Counted from the stretch's first letter, positions 22,869 through 38,439 are shown. The stretch is DNA of 64,000 nt from Larus michahellis (GCF_964199755.1 NC_133896.1:69729142-69793141); one strand, 5' to 3'. Translations and numbers: made by a program. The notes: generated by a model not told the origin, from the sequence alone.

Positions 22869-25800
22869 AGGCTATATTATCTCTGATAATGCTGTAGGGC
22901 ATATTATAACGTATTACAAAGCTGCTATGTAAAATAATTGTTGTCTTAATAAAACAATGTGCGTGGGGGGTTACTGAGGATTATATAAGTATGACCACAG
23001 GACAGGTAAATTCTTCCTGACAGATACTGCAAACGTTTTCTGGCACGTAAAGGTTACATGCAGCTCACAAAGTGATCAAAAATCAACCTCCAAAACCTTA
23101 TTTTTACACTTTGAAAATTGAGCAGGAGGAATTCTTCTCCTGTAGACCTTTTAAAACATTATTTCCTGTGCCTTTTCCAGTGAAAAAATATTTTTGAAGG
23201 AAACGGATTAATTTTGGGGGACATACGTTATGGATTTGAGAAATATTAATTAGGAGTGGTCTCTTTTTTTTTTTTTCTATTCTTTCAGATGCAGATGGGG
23301 ATGGGAAAGGAGGGTTTGCTGTACAAAAAGAGATGAATTAGACTTCAAATGCTATATTTTAATCCAAATGGAATACTGGATACTTCTCCATTCAGAAGCT
23401 TGCAAGTTTTTTGAACACATTATTGCTCATAGAACATAGACACTGTAGGTTGTGCTAACTGAAATTACTGCTGCTTAACCTATCTGTTGCAATGTACTGT
23501 GAAAAACATGTACTTCATGTATTTGTTCTGGAATGTAAGCGTGTGGGGCAAAATAAGAACGAATGGAAAAATCTCCTTCTGAAATATTTGAAGGCCTCAG
23601 AATTATTTAATATTCCTCTTTCTATGCTCTCTGGTTTGTTTCAAAGTCATGACATTTGTGTCTTGAGATTCTCTGAGGACTTGAAATATTTCTTGCCTAA
23701 TTTCAGAGCAAAGACATCAAGCTGATGTTGGCTGTATCATTTGCAGGTGTATGTTGGTATGTTCCTATTAGACTGTAGGGTTTTCTTTAGAATTTTGCTC
23801 ATGAAATTTCTGAACTCTCTTCATTTCTCTCTCTCTCTTCTTCCTTGGAAGGCCGTAGTTGTGCTAAAAAGATGCAAAGCCCATTTACACCACCGTAGGG
23901 CAAGGAGAAGCAAATGGGGCCGTGCTGTTGCTTCAGCCTCTGCTTTAGAGTTTTACTTCTGCTGCATCCTGTGAATTGTGATATGTAAACCTCTGTTGGC
24001 CATAAATCCCCCGTCTTGTCAGAACGAATGCAGATCATAAAAGGGAAAGGAAGGGTAGGATGCATTTTAATGTTTTTAAGCTTTGCTGAGGACATCTGGC
24101 CTATGGTGATTTGCTTAAAAGAGGATTAATCGTAATGCAAACTCAGGAAGAATGGGGATTCTTTAGTGACAAGTGTCAAGTATACAGGAAATGTTTTGTT
24201 TATATGAGCCAGTGGAATCAAAACAGAATTATAAAACCTTCCTGGGATCTCCCTGATGTTTCAAAATGCTTCAGAGAAATCCATTATTTTTGAAGAATTT
24301 TCCCAGCAGGAATTCTTCATGTAATAGAGTTTTGTCCGCAATGTCTTCCATTTTAATAAAGAACTTCTTTGAAATCCAAAGTTATGGCAAATGAAGTGAG
24401 GCTAAATTGCGTTTCCCTTATGCACAGAACTGCTTTGCGCAGACGCAATTTTGTCAGTGCTGCTATGCGTTACGTGAGAGTGTTTGTGCCATGTAATTGA
24501 AGTTTCATGTTCCGGCTTATTTCTTACAGATAGATATCAATATGGACCCACAACTTCATTCCTGTGGATGAACATCTGCAACCCCACAGCCTTACTACCT
24601 GAGGGAGGACTCCCTAACCCCAGGCATGTCTACCTGGTGAGCCGGAGGCTGGTATCCAAGCTACCAGAGATCCCAGGCGGTGTGGATTTCCAGTGTGGCT
24701 CTGAATGCAGCCCAGCCATTTTTTTGTGAAGTACGGTGCTCAGGCTGAGAAACTTGCCCCAGAAGAGCCCTTGGCTGTGGTCCTGCAGATACACATGGGG
24801 CCAGATTCATAAAGTGAACCAGACCCATGATATGTTTTCTGACGGGTGACTGCACCCACTGGATTTTCTAATAACAGCAGCACTCATTGGTTTTGAAAAT
24901 GAAGTATTACAGTCCTGGTGTGAAATAAATATTGGATACCAATAAATAAGTGACATTACACTCTGAAACGTTAGAAGTCTTTGGCTTTTTGTTTTGAGAA
25001 CATGCTTTTGTAGAGCAGCAGATAGGAAGGCTGTAGTATATTTTTTAAAAGAAGGCTTTATTTTTCCCCATCCTCCTCGCAAAATGTTGAGAATAAGAGG
25101 TTAAATACCAAGGCTGTCAGGCAAGTAGTTGTATGGTCAGGAGTGCCAGGGAGTCCTGTCTGGCAGCAGGAGCTGTGTTTTCTGCAAGTCTATGTATGAA
25201 GGAGAATCAGGATAGCTGAGTTCCCTTTTATTTATTTTTTCCTTCATTTCTGTAACTAACTGCTTGTGAGACCTAGAGAAATAGGCAAATAAAATTGTCA
25301 GTTCCATAAAAAAAATTCCCCAAAAGGCAGAAGGAGAGGGATCAAAATGTGTCTACTTGGTAGTTATCTTTGTTGGATTGCTTGCTGCTTTTGGTTTAGG
25401 CTTGCTTCCAAACAAAACATAAATTTCAGATGACAAATGAAAAGAAAATTGAAATCATAAAAAAATTTTAATCATTTCAGATTTTTTTTTCAGGAAAATA
25501 ACTGCATGACTTTACTAAAAATTTGTGAATCACAACAGCTAATAAAAACGTGTACTTTTCGCAAAATATTTTAACTGAATCTACTGTGATCTTACCAAGT
25601 CACTTCACTTGTCGCTGTCTCCCTTTATGTGTACATAGAAGGAGCACAGCTGTATATTCCAGCTGAAAAGAGGGATACATACAGAGTTTGCATGTGGTAG
25701 AAGTCTTGCATGCTTTGCCTGCTCTTCTGACAACCTTATACTCACCTTGGGCTTTTCTGACACATGTTCTTCCAGAGAAGCACCCTGTTGCCATCAGAGG

Positions 25801-28800
25801 AGGAGCACCTGCCTTGCTGGGGCTGGGACCCCCTCCAAGGCAGAGACGGACCATGTCCGGACACCACTGGGACAGCCCTTTACAGCCACCGTGTCTGGGT
25901 GCCCAGTCCAGCAGTGCTGGCTGGTGAACGGAAATAATAATCACTGCACTCAAAACAGGTGCATCCCCCTCACCCTACGTTTTGACTGTGCTTAAGACTG
26001 GGTTCAGTAAAAAGATTTAAATCTCTCCTTTTAAGGCGCATTTTGCATCGTGTCTCTTTCTAGCCTCCCTTCCACTTCCACAATCAGCTAATTACAATTA
26101 AAAGTAATGGAGAGGGTCACTCTCAGCAGTTGCTCGTGGCAGCTACACCATTATAGAAGGGGAGGTAAAGAAGTATGTCATCCAACTGATGAAAGAAAGA
26201 GCTTTTCAAGAGTTAGATCATAATTGTCCAGACTAGAATTTGGCTATGATGGTGCATTTAGCACCCCTAATCCTATAGGAAGAGCTGTGGGATCCTTAGT
26301 CACCATGGGAATGGTTAGGAATTTGGTTTTGTCTCTCACCTAAAAGAAGTTAAAAAAGAAGTAAAAGGAAGATGTGGGTACCTGCCAGTGCATGACTAAA
26401 TCAGTTGTGTTCACTGCATGTTTTTTCACTTTCTCTGAAGCACCTGCTCAGGATCCTTTTCATGGTCACAATTTTTCTGCTGACCAAGACGCAGAATTAT
26501 TATCAGCACACTTGTAGCTGACTTACTTGAAGGTGGTTGATAAATACCAAGCAGAGACTTAATTGGATGCTTGCAGCCCTTCTGCACATCACTTGTATTT
26601 ATTAACTTGATTGCAACTGCACTGAGGCACCAGTTCCCATCAAGAATCTTCTGCTGGAGGTGGTGGGGATTTCTGGGTGCTGGTCTTCCATGGAGGAGGG
26701 TCTGAGTGGGCATTATGACACATTGTGCCTTGTGATGTGTGGGAGTGAGAATCTGCTGTTGGACCTGTGTATGCTTCTGTCCTTGAAGGCTGATCCCAGG
26801 AGAAGCCTCCTGTAGGCAGCTGGCTGGGTTGAGCCATGTGGTCCTCACTGCATTGAAGGGTCCCAAGAAAGCCACATCCCTGAAACACATGCCACAAACA
26901 CAGCCCCCACCAGAGCATCTAGAGTTGCAGTGAAGTGGAAGGGGCTACAGATGGTCCAAAAAAGGTGGCAGGGGAAGGAAAAAGGAACAATAAGCACCCC
27001 TACTGCTGGGGGCGGCTGCTGGCCTGGACAGTGGTGGCAGCCCCTGTGTTAATGATGATGCACCGTAAACTTCCACTGTCAGATTTGCAAAAGCAACCTG
27101 CCTCAGGCTTCCTGCATTTACTGCTGATTACAGGCACCAGTTTGTTTCACTTTCTGTGGATTTCCCCTAAGCCGCTTAATGTTCAACTGCATTTATTTTT
27201 TTGAAGTGTGGAAAAGTGTTGCTGTTTGCTGGGAAGGGCTGAGAGAGGATCTCATCATCCTCACCGCTTGAAATCTCGTGAGGTCCCTTTCCATAGCCCT
27301 GGTTTCTTTCTCCTACCCCAGAGAAAGCATTACATTATGATAATATTGAGTGCTGGTGCAGGCTGAAATCAGAAATCACTGAAGTTAAAGCTTTTTTTGA
27401 CTTAACGCTGCTTTTCTGCAGGTAATCTTTGGCTACACAGCCTGATAGGAAAGCATTTCTATTTTGCCCCTGCCCCCCAGGTAATCAATGAGCTCCCTAT
27501 CACCTTGAATAATTGCAGTTAATTTTTCAGACCCTCAGAAGTGGTAGTGGGATTTCCCTTCTGCTTTATGAGAAGGTGCAGCTGAGCAGGGGGTGGGTCA
27601 GCAGAAGCTGATGCTTCACCTGCTCCAACCTGTGTGTAGCTCAATGGAATTTGGGCTAAAATGCCATTCAGAAACCTGGCCTTTCTCCTCCTCTGCTTTC
27701 CTGGGACTGGGCCAACAGCAGGAAGCAATACCCCTTTGCGTGGCCCAGTTATGCTGGTGGGTTTATTGCAGGGAGCAGAGACAAGTCCTCTCCTGCCACC
27801 TCTCTCTGCTGTGAGAGGGGGGAGAGAACAAGGTGGGCAAGCACCCCTCCATAAGTACCACTGCCCTTCTAAGGTCCTACAGACCTTGCTGCAAGGCAAG
27901 ATGGCCTCACTCCACCGCATGGGCTCATCCCAGCGAGTCTGGCTCAGGTTAGTGACGTGCTCCTTTGTTTACTCTAGAGAAATGCGTATTAACCACTGGG
28001 GTAGCTCCGCTACTAAGAAGGAAATCCACGGCTTAGGGGTTATCTAGATTTATAAACGTTTTATAGCTTCCATGCAACTGAGCGCGTCAACCCAGGAAGT
28101 ATTGTGGCTGTTGTTTGGGTTTTTTGCGGTACTTATGCTGTATGATGTATCTTGCGGGATAAGGACCAAAAATGACATTTGAAATATCACAAGTAGCAAC
28201 AAATGGTACTGAACTCATTTCCTTTCACACTTAGTAGTTTTATAAAATAATGAGAATTTATTAATTAACGGACTCAATGGCTCAGTCCTACTATGTGCTC
28301 CAACACACGTTTGTCTCTGAATGGGAGACTTGGGGTTTTTTTCTTCTAAACTTAGGTTTAAGCAGGTCGAATACTAGGCTAGGTTCAAAACGTCAGCTGT
28401 TTTCCAGAGAAAATTTCTAAGGCCGCAAGGGGAAAAATACCTTTCTAACTTCCAATGCAAAAAAAAAAAAAATCTTGATGGGTCATTTATGTTTAGACTA
28501 ATATTCCTCCTTCTTTTTTTTTTTGTGTAATAAGTGTGACTAGTTCTATTTACTTTGACAAAATACACAAAAGCAACTGAGTAATCTGCAAGTAGCCCTC
28601 TCTTTACTTGTCTCTATAATAGCAAGGTATTTTCAAAAATTCTGTAGTGGCTTTAGTTCTCCTGATTCCAACTTCCGACTGTTACATAAATTACTGTCAT
28701 ACTGCTACCGCTTTGGCTGTTTACTTCGGTACCTGTCATGTCAAACAGCATGAAACCCGCTGCTCGCACGCCAAACGTGGGGTTGGACTTTACCTCTCTG

Positions 28801-29370
28801 TGGAGAGGAGGAACATGGTTTCTCTGGGACCTCAGAGATAAAAATACCTTTTTTGTTGTTGTTGTTTATTCCTGGGAAATCAGAAGAACATTTCTCTGAA
28901 AAAATGATGCATTTGCAATCTTAGATAAATATTAGAATACTCTGGGATTTTCCTCAAGATGGAATGCATTTATATTCTTGACACGTGCGAAGTTTTACTG
29001 TGTTTGCTGAGGGAAATGACGTTTTTACCCTTGGTGACATTCATGGAGATAAGAGGGTAATTTTTGTTATACAAGTAGTCAAAAAAGAAAAATCATCCAT
29101 TTTGCGTATTAGCAAAGGGGGGGTATGTGGGGAGTGGGGGTGTGTGTATTTTATTTCTGGGGAAAAAAAAAGCTAAATAGTGATTTTCTTTTTTTTTTTT
29201 TCTGTGTGTGCTTGTAAGGCACACTATTGTAATAAGAAATAGTTAATAACTGTTCCTCTCTAACTGAGCCTGGCCATGACCTTAGATTTAAATCAGGAGC
29301 AACTCCATTTGAGTCAGCACTACTATCTGAACTTAAAAGCAAATAAAATAATAAAAATAAATAGTAATTT

Positions 29371-29388
29371 TAAACAAACAAACAAACA
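29371..29388 (+). repeat. (AAAC)n simple repeat
   Basis: Four AAAC units in tandem in an A-rich context that then grades into ACCACCCG. Confidence 0.8.
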
Positions 29389-32300
29389 AAACCACCCGAA
29401 ACCAAACCTCCTTTCTTCTAATCTTTGACAGGAGTTGTTAATTTTAGTGTGATTTCAGTTCCAAATCTCAAGGGTGCTTTGGATACCGGGGTCTTCACAG
29501 CCTACTAATCAATTACTTCTGTGTTTTATTTTGTTTGTTGTTTTTTGTTTTTTTTTTTCCTATAATAATGGCACTGGCGGGAGGAGCTGCTAAAATCTTT
29601 CTAGGAAATTCAAAATGTTCACTAAAATCTTCTTCAGTATTCCAGTAAAACTTAAAAAAATATTCCCTCTCCTTAGCATGTCTCCTGGTGAGAACAGAGA
29701 CAAGTGGATCAACTTTCCTTGACAGCAAGGCTTGCCCTCGGTGGTTAGCAGGGGGTGAATCGATCACAGCCTCGGGGGTGAAGGGGCCGGGAGGGCTCGG
29801 TGCTGCTTGTCGGGTGCCTGCCCCACGCGAGAGCCTGCTCCAGCTGAACCCCTCCTTTGTAGCTTACTAAAAACCGGGAAGCCTATGATAAACGACTAAA
29901 AAAGTAAAAGATAAGTGGATGTGTCTGATGTCCTGCAGTGAGATGACTCCGCTGTCGGTAAACTCTGCTTGCCTGCCTTAACTTTGAATACGCTAAAGCA
30001 AAAGTCACACGAATAATAATATTTAAAAATCTGCCTTGCTTGCCCCCAGTCAACAGTGCAAAATGGCCATTTCATCTTTGGGACTTGTACTTACTGAGTC
30101 GCTTAAAAATGGCAATTCATAAGTTCTCCTAATGTAATATTTGTGTAATATTGTGTAATGTTTCATTTTAAAATCTCACAGTAACTGGTTTCAGTGGTGT
30201 TACTGCAGTGTATGATCACCGTGGGTTTGGCGTGTGTTTTTTTTTTTTTTACTGTATCTTGTATTGGAGATCTTTCTTTGCCAGAAATCTTTCTCTTTTT
30301 AACATCGTGTGCCTTAAAAGTTTATTAATTTCAGAGAGTTCTGTTAGTTCAAAGAGGCTTAGCTAAAAAGTGAGAGTACTGAACAGAAAACTGGTTCTGT
30401 TTTATTTCAAACCAGGATACAGTTAAAAGTAGATTTTACAGCCATACAAAGTTATACGTGTTATACTTTCAATTGCCACAGAGTGGCAATATTTCAGAAA
30501 ATTTTATTCAAGTCTGCTGACAACATTGTTGAACCCCAGCCGTGGGCTGAGGGTGGAGGGTTTCCCTGTAACCCTCTCTGCAGTCTGCATAGCTCAGTGG
30601 GGCAGGGACAAGGACCCGTGCCAAGAGGCAGGAGGAATCCGTTAAGGTGCTGGAGCAGAGAATTGCAGTAGTTAGGGGTGAGGATAGGGTAGAAGGATTT
30701 AATTGTATTATTAAAAACTCTCATCTTTTTAATTGAGATGGGAGAAACCAGCATTGCTGCTCTCTGAGCTCTTCATGTTCTCTTCCTGATATTTAGGATT
30801 TAGGGAATCCTCTTTTTTTTTTTTTTTCTTTTTTTTTCCTCCTGTGTCCTACTCAATGTATTTATTTTACACAGAGAAAATAAGAACTGTGATTTTTATT
30901 TTTTTTTGAAGCTGAACAATGGGCAGAATGGCATACTTACCTGTTTCTCTCACATTTACCTCCAAATATTCTGTAATGTAAAAATACTATATCAAGATTC
31001 TGAATTGCAATAAGGCTGTTTAGCATCTTCCAACGTTATTGCCTATGTTTAACAAAGTAAAGTAATCTCTGTTCACACAGATGCTGTCTTAACCTCTCAG
31101 TGCACTGAGTATTTGTACCTGTTTGAAGCTTTGCTCGGATAAATGCTTGTGAAGGAATAATTGCCAATATAATTTATCAAATTTGCTGTATTTGACGAAG
31201 ACCAGAGACCAGCCAAAACCCTGGATCCAGCTTCAAGCTTAGTCAGAGTCTTGTAGCTCAGGCAGCTAGCTCTATGTTTCCTCAGCATCCAGATTCCCTT
31301 ACAGAATTATTCTGTATTTAAATATTAAGGTGGAAAATAAAAAAATAATGAGTTACTTTTTAGCTAAACCCTGGGCTTATGTTTTGACATTATGGCCTGT
31401 AATTGTTCAATGTCAGTTGTATACCAGCTCCTGATGGTGAGTATAAAGGAACTGGAATTCCAGATTTACGGAAATATGATATTTAGGAAAAGCAGTTACT
31501 GATTAGTACACGCTGATGGCCCATGTAATGACGTACAGTTATGGAGGTATAAAATCAAAGGTAGCCTTTCCTTTTCCCTGGATCTGATCCCTTTTCCTTC
31601 CTCTTTTGCCTAAACCCGAGGCTGAGCTCTCAGGCTCTGCAAACACACCTGCCCTGGACCCACTCTCTCCATCGGGTAAAGGTACTCAATCCATTCTGGT
31701 CAGGAGCCTGGGACAACGAAGCAATTTGTCAGGTATGACATTGAGGCCTAAAGAGCGATTAATAAAGTGTGAAGGTTCTGAGCCCGCAGGAGTAGTCACT
31801 TACATGTTTTGTGCCCTGCAGAACCGCTGTGGAGTAACAGAGGCTAAAAAAAAAGGAGAGGGTGAGGTGTGGCGTTAACTGGTGCTGCTGTGAAGCTGCT
31901 GCATATAAGAGAAGTAAAGGCAAAGTCAAGGAGAACCAAACCAAAGCTTCTTTCCAGCCATATTCCTCCACTTCTTTACCCTAATAAATAAGGGAATAAA
32001 GGATTAGAGGACTTCAAAATTCTTTTCAGTGGTGTGGAGGATAATGTTCAATGCTTAGCTTTATTTTTCACCCACAAACAAGGTCCAGGAGGACGTTACG
32101 GCTACAATTGTGAGAAAACTTATACTGTGGCAATTTTTGTAGCGCTTGGTGAATGGCTTGTACGTCCATACTCTGGTGTATTTTTGTTCCACCTGTATCA
32201 AGTAGTCCAGTGTACGTCCTGCCCCATCCCTCTGATTTCAGAGGCACATCTCCGAATGTCCCTCCCAAACCACGGACTAACCTGAGCAATAGGAATTGAT

Positions 32301-35300
32301 AGACCTGTCCCACCAGTTCAATGACACTCTTTTTAAATCTTACCAAGTTTGCACAGACATGCTTTAGCAGCTATTAGTTTCCAATGACATTCATGTTCCT
32401 GAGGGGATCTTAAATTCATTGAAGGGTTTTCCTTACTCACTGTAGAATATTAAGCAATAGAGTTGTCTTTGATACCCATTTAATTAATTCTGCTGCAAGG
32501 CACTAATGTATTCAGAAGGCTACCACTAATATTACATGGGCGCTGTATTGCTTATAGCTGGTCTAATTTAGTGTGCTGCACTTGTATTGATTTTTACTTT
32601 AGCAAAATAGAGTCAGACAATAATGCGTGGATTTGGAAAAGCTTTATAGTTCATAAACATTGGCACATTCATATTTGACTTTGTCAGCAAAGGAAAATTA
32701 GATCAAACAAGGTGCAATGATGCATTTGGTGCTTTGGGAGCCTCTAGTTCAGAACTTGACGTTGATAAACTGTTATAATTAATTCTTTCCATTTAATGAG
32801 ATGGCATACACTATCAGCAAAAAGTGAGCTTTGATGTCAACATATTATATTGACCGTCTTCCTATATTAATTAGAACATGCCTTGATGGAGTCTTTCCTT
32901 ATGTACAACCAAAAGGGGAATGTAGTGAATTTTGCTTATGTGCCCAACCAACAACACACATTGCGGCAGTTCATGCGTGCTTACCCAGAGTCAGAGAATG
33001 TTTTTCAGTGATAAAGCAGAAGAAATTGGGAAAGTGAACTCCTTGGCTCTATTCCTGGATTTGTCATTGAGTCAGGCAAGTCATTAAACACAGTTTGACT
33101 CCAGCTTACCTATCTGTTTAATGGAGATAGTAATATTTTCCTGTTATGGAGAGAGATTTTAAGGCTCAATTAATTAATATTGTGGAGCTCTTCGCCATAC
33201 TCAAATGAAAGTCAAAATATTGCTCGGCTTAGGTTAAAGTGTATGAAAACAAAGTGTAATCTGATAGTGCTTTAATTTTATGCATTTTTACTGAAAATTA
33301 AAATAATTTGATTGCACTGATGCTAACGTTCAAATACTTCAGGGTTGTTAGAGAGCTTGTACTAAAAATGAGTGCCATAATAGTTTACAGACTTGCATGT
33401 AAAACACTAAGAATAGCTGGTTACTGATGCTGTTCTCATTTGATGATTTTATTTTGCTTTACAAGTGCAGAGAAAGTGCCAGAAAAATAAAATTTGCAGG
33501 ATGTTTTGACATTAACAGACACCAATAAGTGGTACTCAGTGGAGCTGCAGAATAAAGTGATTAAGTAGGTCAGCTTACTTAAAGAACAGGGAGTAAAAAT
33601 AAGGCTAACACAGGGGTGTAAATGGGTAGAAAGCACAGAATCCATAAAAGACGGCAATATTGGCACAGCTGTGCCCAGGTGATGCACTGGTAACCACAAA
33701 AGAGATGTACTGTTAATGAGAAACAGACAGTCTGGCAAAAGAGGGTATTTAAGGTATGCGTGTTGGATTCCTACAGCACTGTACATGGGGAGGAGGGACA
33801 AAAGCAAGTATTTCATCAGCTGATGGTGACTGATCTCAAGACCTCAAATTGCTATGCTTCTGCCCTCTGCCTGGTGCCACATCAGGCTCCTGCAAGGCCT
33901 GGGTCTCATTTGAAATCTGGAGGACTTGAATGTGTTGCTGCCAGTCAAGGGTTGGCTTACTCCTCAGGCTATCTGCCAGACTCCTGCTTGATCACAGTTT
34001 TTTAAATGAGGACTCTGTAATAATAAGCATCGACTTAAATGTCCACCCGTGTGTATTCTACATGGGCAATGATCTTAGCAGTAAGTTTTCAATTCACTTC
34101 CATTATTATTCGATCTCCTTTCTCTAAAAATATTTTTCTAACGTTATTAATTCCATTTCAGTTAAAAGACCACGACTGTCTCCGGTTTCTTCAATGTCGA
34201 CTCTGCTTGTGAGACCCTTAGAAGAAAAAGGGCATTTTCAAGCTCAGTCAAGCCTTTGTGGCTACACAGGCAGGCACTTTTTTCCTATTGTTGTAACAAT
34301 GAACTTGTTGCCAGCACAGTAACGAGCTTCTCCTTTCTGATTCCTCTTGTGCTTACCAGTTGAATCAATGTTGCAGCTTAAAATGATGAGATACCTTGAT
34401 TCAGGTTGGATGGATCAGTGCCATGAGGATGATAGACAGAAATCTTGCAGATAAGTCTCTGAGTCTTAGAATGCACTGAAAATTATCCTGAAAAACTGCA
34501 TTTTCTGTCTTTTTATCTGGGTATTGTCTGTCTCTCTAGTTTCATCCTCTTTTCCACAGGAATTTCAGTTGACCTTAATATGTTGGTTTTTTTTTCTGGC
34601 ACAGGTAGAGTTTTGTAATAAAGTGTGTTGCCGTATATAACAGGATCCCATTTCTCATCTCCATCAAATGTAATTACTTTGATGGCAATGCATTCCTATC
34701 CACCTTGATATTAGAACATCGCTTGTTTCACTCAGTGATGGCACAGAAATGTAAGAGGATTTCTTAATACGCATCCTTTCACACGGGCTTTCATGGTCAA
34801 ACATTTGCAACAAGGCATGCTTAAATTTCTGTCTCGCTATTCTGAACCCCAGTTTGTATCTGTACCTTTGTGTACTACTGAAATCATGGAGCCCTCCAAG
34901 CTCCAGGGGAGCCCCCCATGGAGCCCAACAAGCTCCCCAAGTTAGAAGCAGACCTGAATGAAATTCCTGGGAGCAAATACCTAATGAGACTTGGAGGCGG
35001 GGCCGTGTTGAGTTGCCTAAGATGGGATGGGTTGAAACCAGGTGTGAACCCCAAAGCTGAAGTATTCTTGGCAAGTAATGTGAATTATTTTCAGACTGAC
35101 CTCATGAATTCCATGGGCTGAGTTTTTAAGCCTCTTACGCTGAATAAATGGTATTTTCTCTTATAAACGATTCCATTGATTTGAGTAGTTGTTTGTTGCA
35201 GGAATGTGATGCTCTAACGGAGTAGGCTGTTCTCGGAAAGCAGTCACGGCACTTCTCACTTTTCAAATGGGGAATTTCACATTTTGACTTCCTTTGCTGA

Positions 35301-38300
35301 CCAGAAGATGTAAGGTGTATCAGATCTCGTGAGCATCGCCCTTTATTAGTTGCTTCTGGTTACACTCAGGTTCTGAGTATTACCATACCAAGGTGCCTTT
35401 GTTTTCAATGTTTTTTTAGCCCCATGCGTGTATTTGGGTCATGCCAGCTAGCAGTCAACTTCAGAGGGGCTGTTTCCATGCACAGCCTGCGTGAAGCTCC
35501 ACATTTAATTATTGCAGCTGAAGCTATTATGCTTGTACACACATTACCTCTGTCAAAGTCCCCATAATGTCATTTTGATGTTTGCTACGCTATTGATCTA
35601 CCTCCCGCTTTGTGCGGATTTCCTCAGCTGACAGAAAATGTCAGAGCTGTCTTGTCCGAAAGCATCGGACCGCTCCAGCTATTTCGTAGCTGCCTCTGGT
35701 TTTACAAGGCGTCCGGCGTGTACTTGAACTGCTCTGTAGATGCTTGTTTGATGTGTAATGTGCAGCCTCCCGGGGCTCCAGAGTTTTACCCCGAGCTGAT
35801 GCCAAGGTTCTACTCTCTGATATGGAAATGTCGAGGTAATTTCATGCTTTGTAAAGCTCTGTGAATATTTTTAATTATGACAAAAATGCCATGGAAATGA
35901 AGATTGTTCTGGGTTTCATTGTTGCATGTAGTTTTGTATGACTCTAATTTCATAGCAATTTAGTTAGTTTGGCACTCGGAGATTTGTGGGTTGTCTGGAA
36001 GCATAAGAAAGTGAACCCCTTATTTGTCATGGATTTGATAACCTTGGCTAAGTTAATGCAGATACTCTTCTGCAAAGTGCTAGCAGTGATAGATTTTTTT
36101 TTTTCTTTTTTTTTTTTCTCGTCACCCCCATTGGAGACTGACAGTCTACTGTCAGACAGGCTCTGAAATGCCTCTGAAGCACAAGCGTTCCCCACACTAC
36201 TTCAGTAGACTTCAACGCTACCTTGTAAGGATGATGTGGGGCAGGGCAGAATGTTAGTATGTATGTTAGTTAGCCTTTGTCAGCTCAAACTTTGGCTTCT
36301 CTTCCTTATAAAATCCTTTCTGCCTTGTAGTGAACTCAGAACATCAGATGATTTCCTTTTTGGGCATAGGAACTCCATAACTGAATAAAAACCCCTAGTT
36401 TACTAGGTTGATATCTGCACTCGATTTGGGCAATATGTGTCCTCATACACATTATCCAACCTCGAGCATTGGGTGGGCGTAGCTTTTAGTGTGCTATCAC
36501 TGCGACTGGGTAGGGACACCAGCAGGGGTGTGCTTAATGTGGAGAGGACAGGCGCTTGGTTTCTTCCTCAGCTGTTTCCATCTGACCCAGGCCAATGTCA
36601 CTGCAATGGCCTCTCATCATCTGCCCTCCTCCAGCATCAGTCAAATAGGTTGATTGAAAACACGTATTGGTTTTGGCCATGGTGAAGCAACTAACAGCCC
36701 AGGCAGAATTGTCACCTGTGGAGTCATCCCCTTGGTGTCTCAACAGCCGGTGGTGTACGCAGCTTTGCATCCTCCTGGTGGGGCTGGGTGGAGAGTGAAC
36801 ACCCTACAGGCAGGCACTGCTGGCCCAAGGGTCAAGAAGGTTGCAGATGTGCTCAGGAGACTCATGGTCATCCCATCTGAGACTTCAGCTGCTTTGTTGG
36901 AGAAAGAGGCGTTGGCGCTGATTTCAGCTGAAGGCAGCAACTAAGGGTTCTGCTTCTCCTAATTCACTCAGACAGGATGGCTACCTGCCTGACCTGCTCA
37001 GGTCTGCTAGCTTTCTCCTGATTTAAGGGGTTGTTGAAGATGTCAGGGTAGACGCAACAAACCGTGGTCTTAGAAAGAGGTGGGTATGAAAACACGCTAT
37101 TTGAGTTGTGAAGGAGTATGCCTAGAGGTGAAAGTTGTGTTAGAAAAAACAGTTTGCTGATTCATCGTATCAATCTCTGTTAAATTACTTTCCAAAAAAT
37201 AAGTGAAGTATCCTATGTCTGATGAAGTCAATAATGCAAATCCCATTAGCCTGAGAGTGTTTTAAGTTCATAATTGATATATTTGACATATTAATGTGCT
37301 AATTTATGTAAACTGGAAAGACCAAATGTGTTTCTTGAGAGATGATCAAGAAAAAGGAAAGCAGACTATTTTTAATTGAGACTTTGCAAGTAGGCGCGTA
37401 GAGGGTCTGAAAAATGGAAGGGAAATTCTGTAGAGATGTTCTAACACTTACATGTTTGAAAAAGCTTTTGTTATCCTTCTTACTGTTGGACATTTTTCCC
37501 AAATTCTCTGAAATGAGCCCACATGTAGTGTACAGAAAGTCAAAGATGAAAAAAAGAAAAATGCTGCATCCTTTGTGTTTGACGCTTCTCCTGACCCCCG
37601 AGATCTTGAAATGTTAAAGTCTGAATTTAAAAAGAAGACGTCATTGCCTTACGTGATAAATATACAGATTTTCTTCCTATTTGCATATAATAAGTAAAAT
37701 TGTCTTTAAATCCTGCTAACCCGCTTTCCTCAGTGATTTCTGCAGCTGAAATTAGAACACCTGACGGTGCCAATATTTGCTGAATCTTGTCTTTTCTCTT
37801 TTCTCTGAATGAAAGTCACCCCCTAGGAAGTAAATTGTTTGTGAATGAAATGGGTTTTTTTATGAATATATTTATGATTTCAAGCAATTTGACCCATTCT
37901 TATGTAGCTGCGGGCGTATTTTCCACACTGGCTTGCTTTTGAAATTGTTTACTCTGAGTATGCGGTAATTGGCATGATTAATCAAACGGTGTGACCGATT
38001 GCTTTAGTCGCGTGTTGTTGCCTGATTGATTGGCTGGGGTTTTCACAAAGTGGAGGGAAGATGCTGAGTCCTTTCTTCAGGCAGAGCGTCTCACTGAGAA
38101 GGGATGAGGAAAAGCGTGGTGGGATGGTGGCCAGGACTGGAAGCAGTATCCCACCAAGCTGGGTCAGGGCTGCTTACCCTCACCCGCAGGTACCCTAGGT
38201 AGAAGGGCCACAGCATGGATGCTGCTGCTGCTGTGGGAATACAGGCAGGAAGCCGGTAAAAAAACAAAGAACTGCAGCCCAATGCATGAAATAGTTCATT

Positions 38301-38439
38301 TGTATTAATTTGAATTTTGTGCTGCTGACTATCCATGGGTAACTTCTGCTGAGGAGAGATAACAAATCTGACTGCAGACCTCACAAGGCTTGCTTTTTCT
38401 TTGGTTTCAAGGCAAAATTAGACTCTGAAGTGCTTCTGT

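Larger units (their letters stand above)
21179..38439. other. Intergenic non-coding sequence
   Basis: No coding exon, RNA gene or recognised mobile element could be supported. There are simple repeats at 21,693-21,716, 22,838-22,868, 28,851-28,866 and 29,371-29,388, a T-rich tract at 30,812-30,838 and another near 36,092-36,119. GC-richer stretches at about 25,690-25,930, 26,640-27,060, 27,540-27,960 and 36,430-36,950 carry open frames on both strands with no recognisable domain. Unannotated lncRNA exons or conserved enhancers could be present but cannot be seen by eye. Confidence 0.55.

Noticed and set aside
27661..28047. 128-codon plus frame beginning with a hydrophobic stretch
   Set aside because: No CpG promoter, splice signal, domain or strand asymmetry. 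A comparable frame runs on the opposite strand.
30589..30660. tRNA A-box-like TAGCTCAGTGGGG
   Set aside because: No B box follows at the right spacing and no acceptor stem pairs.
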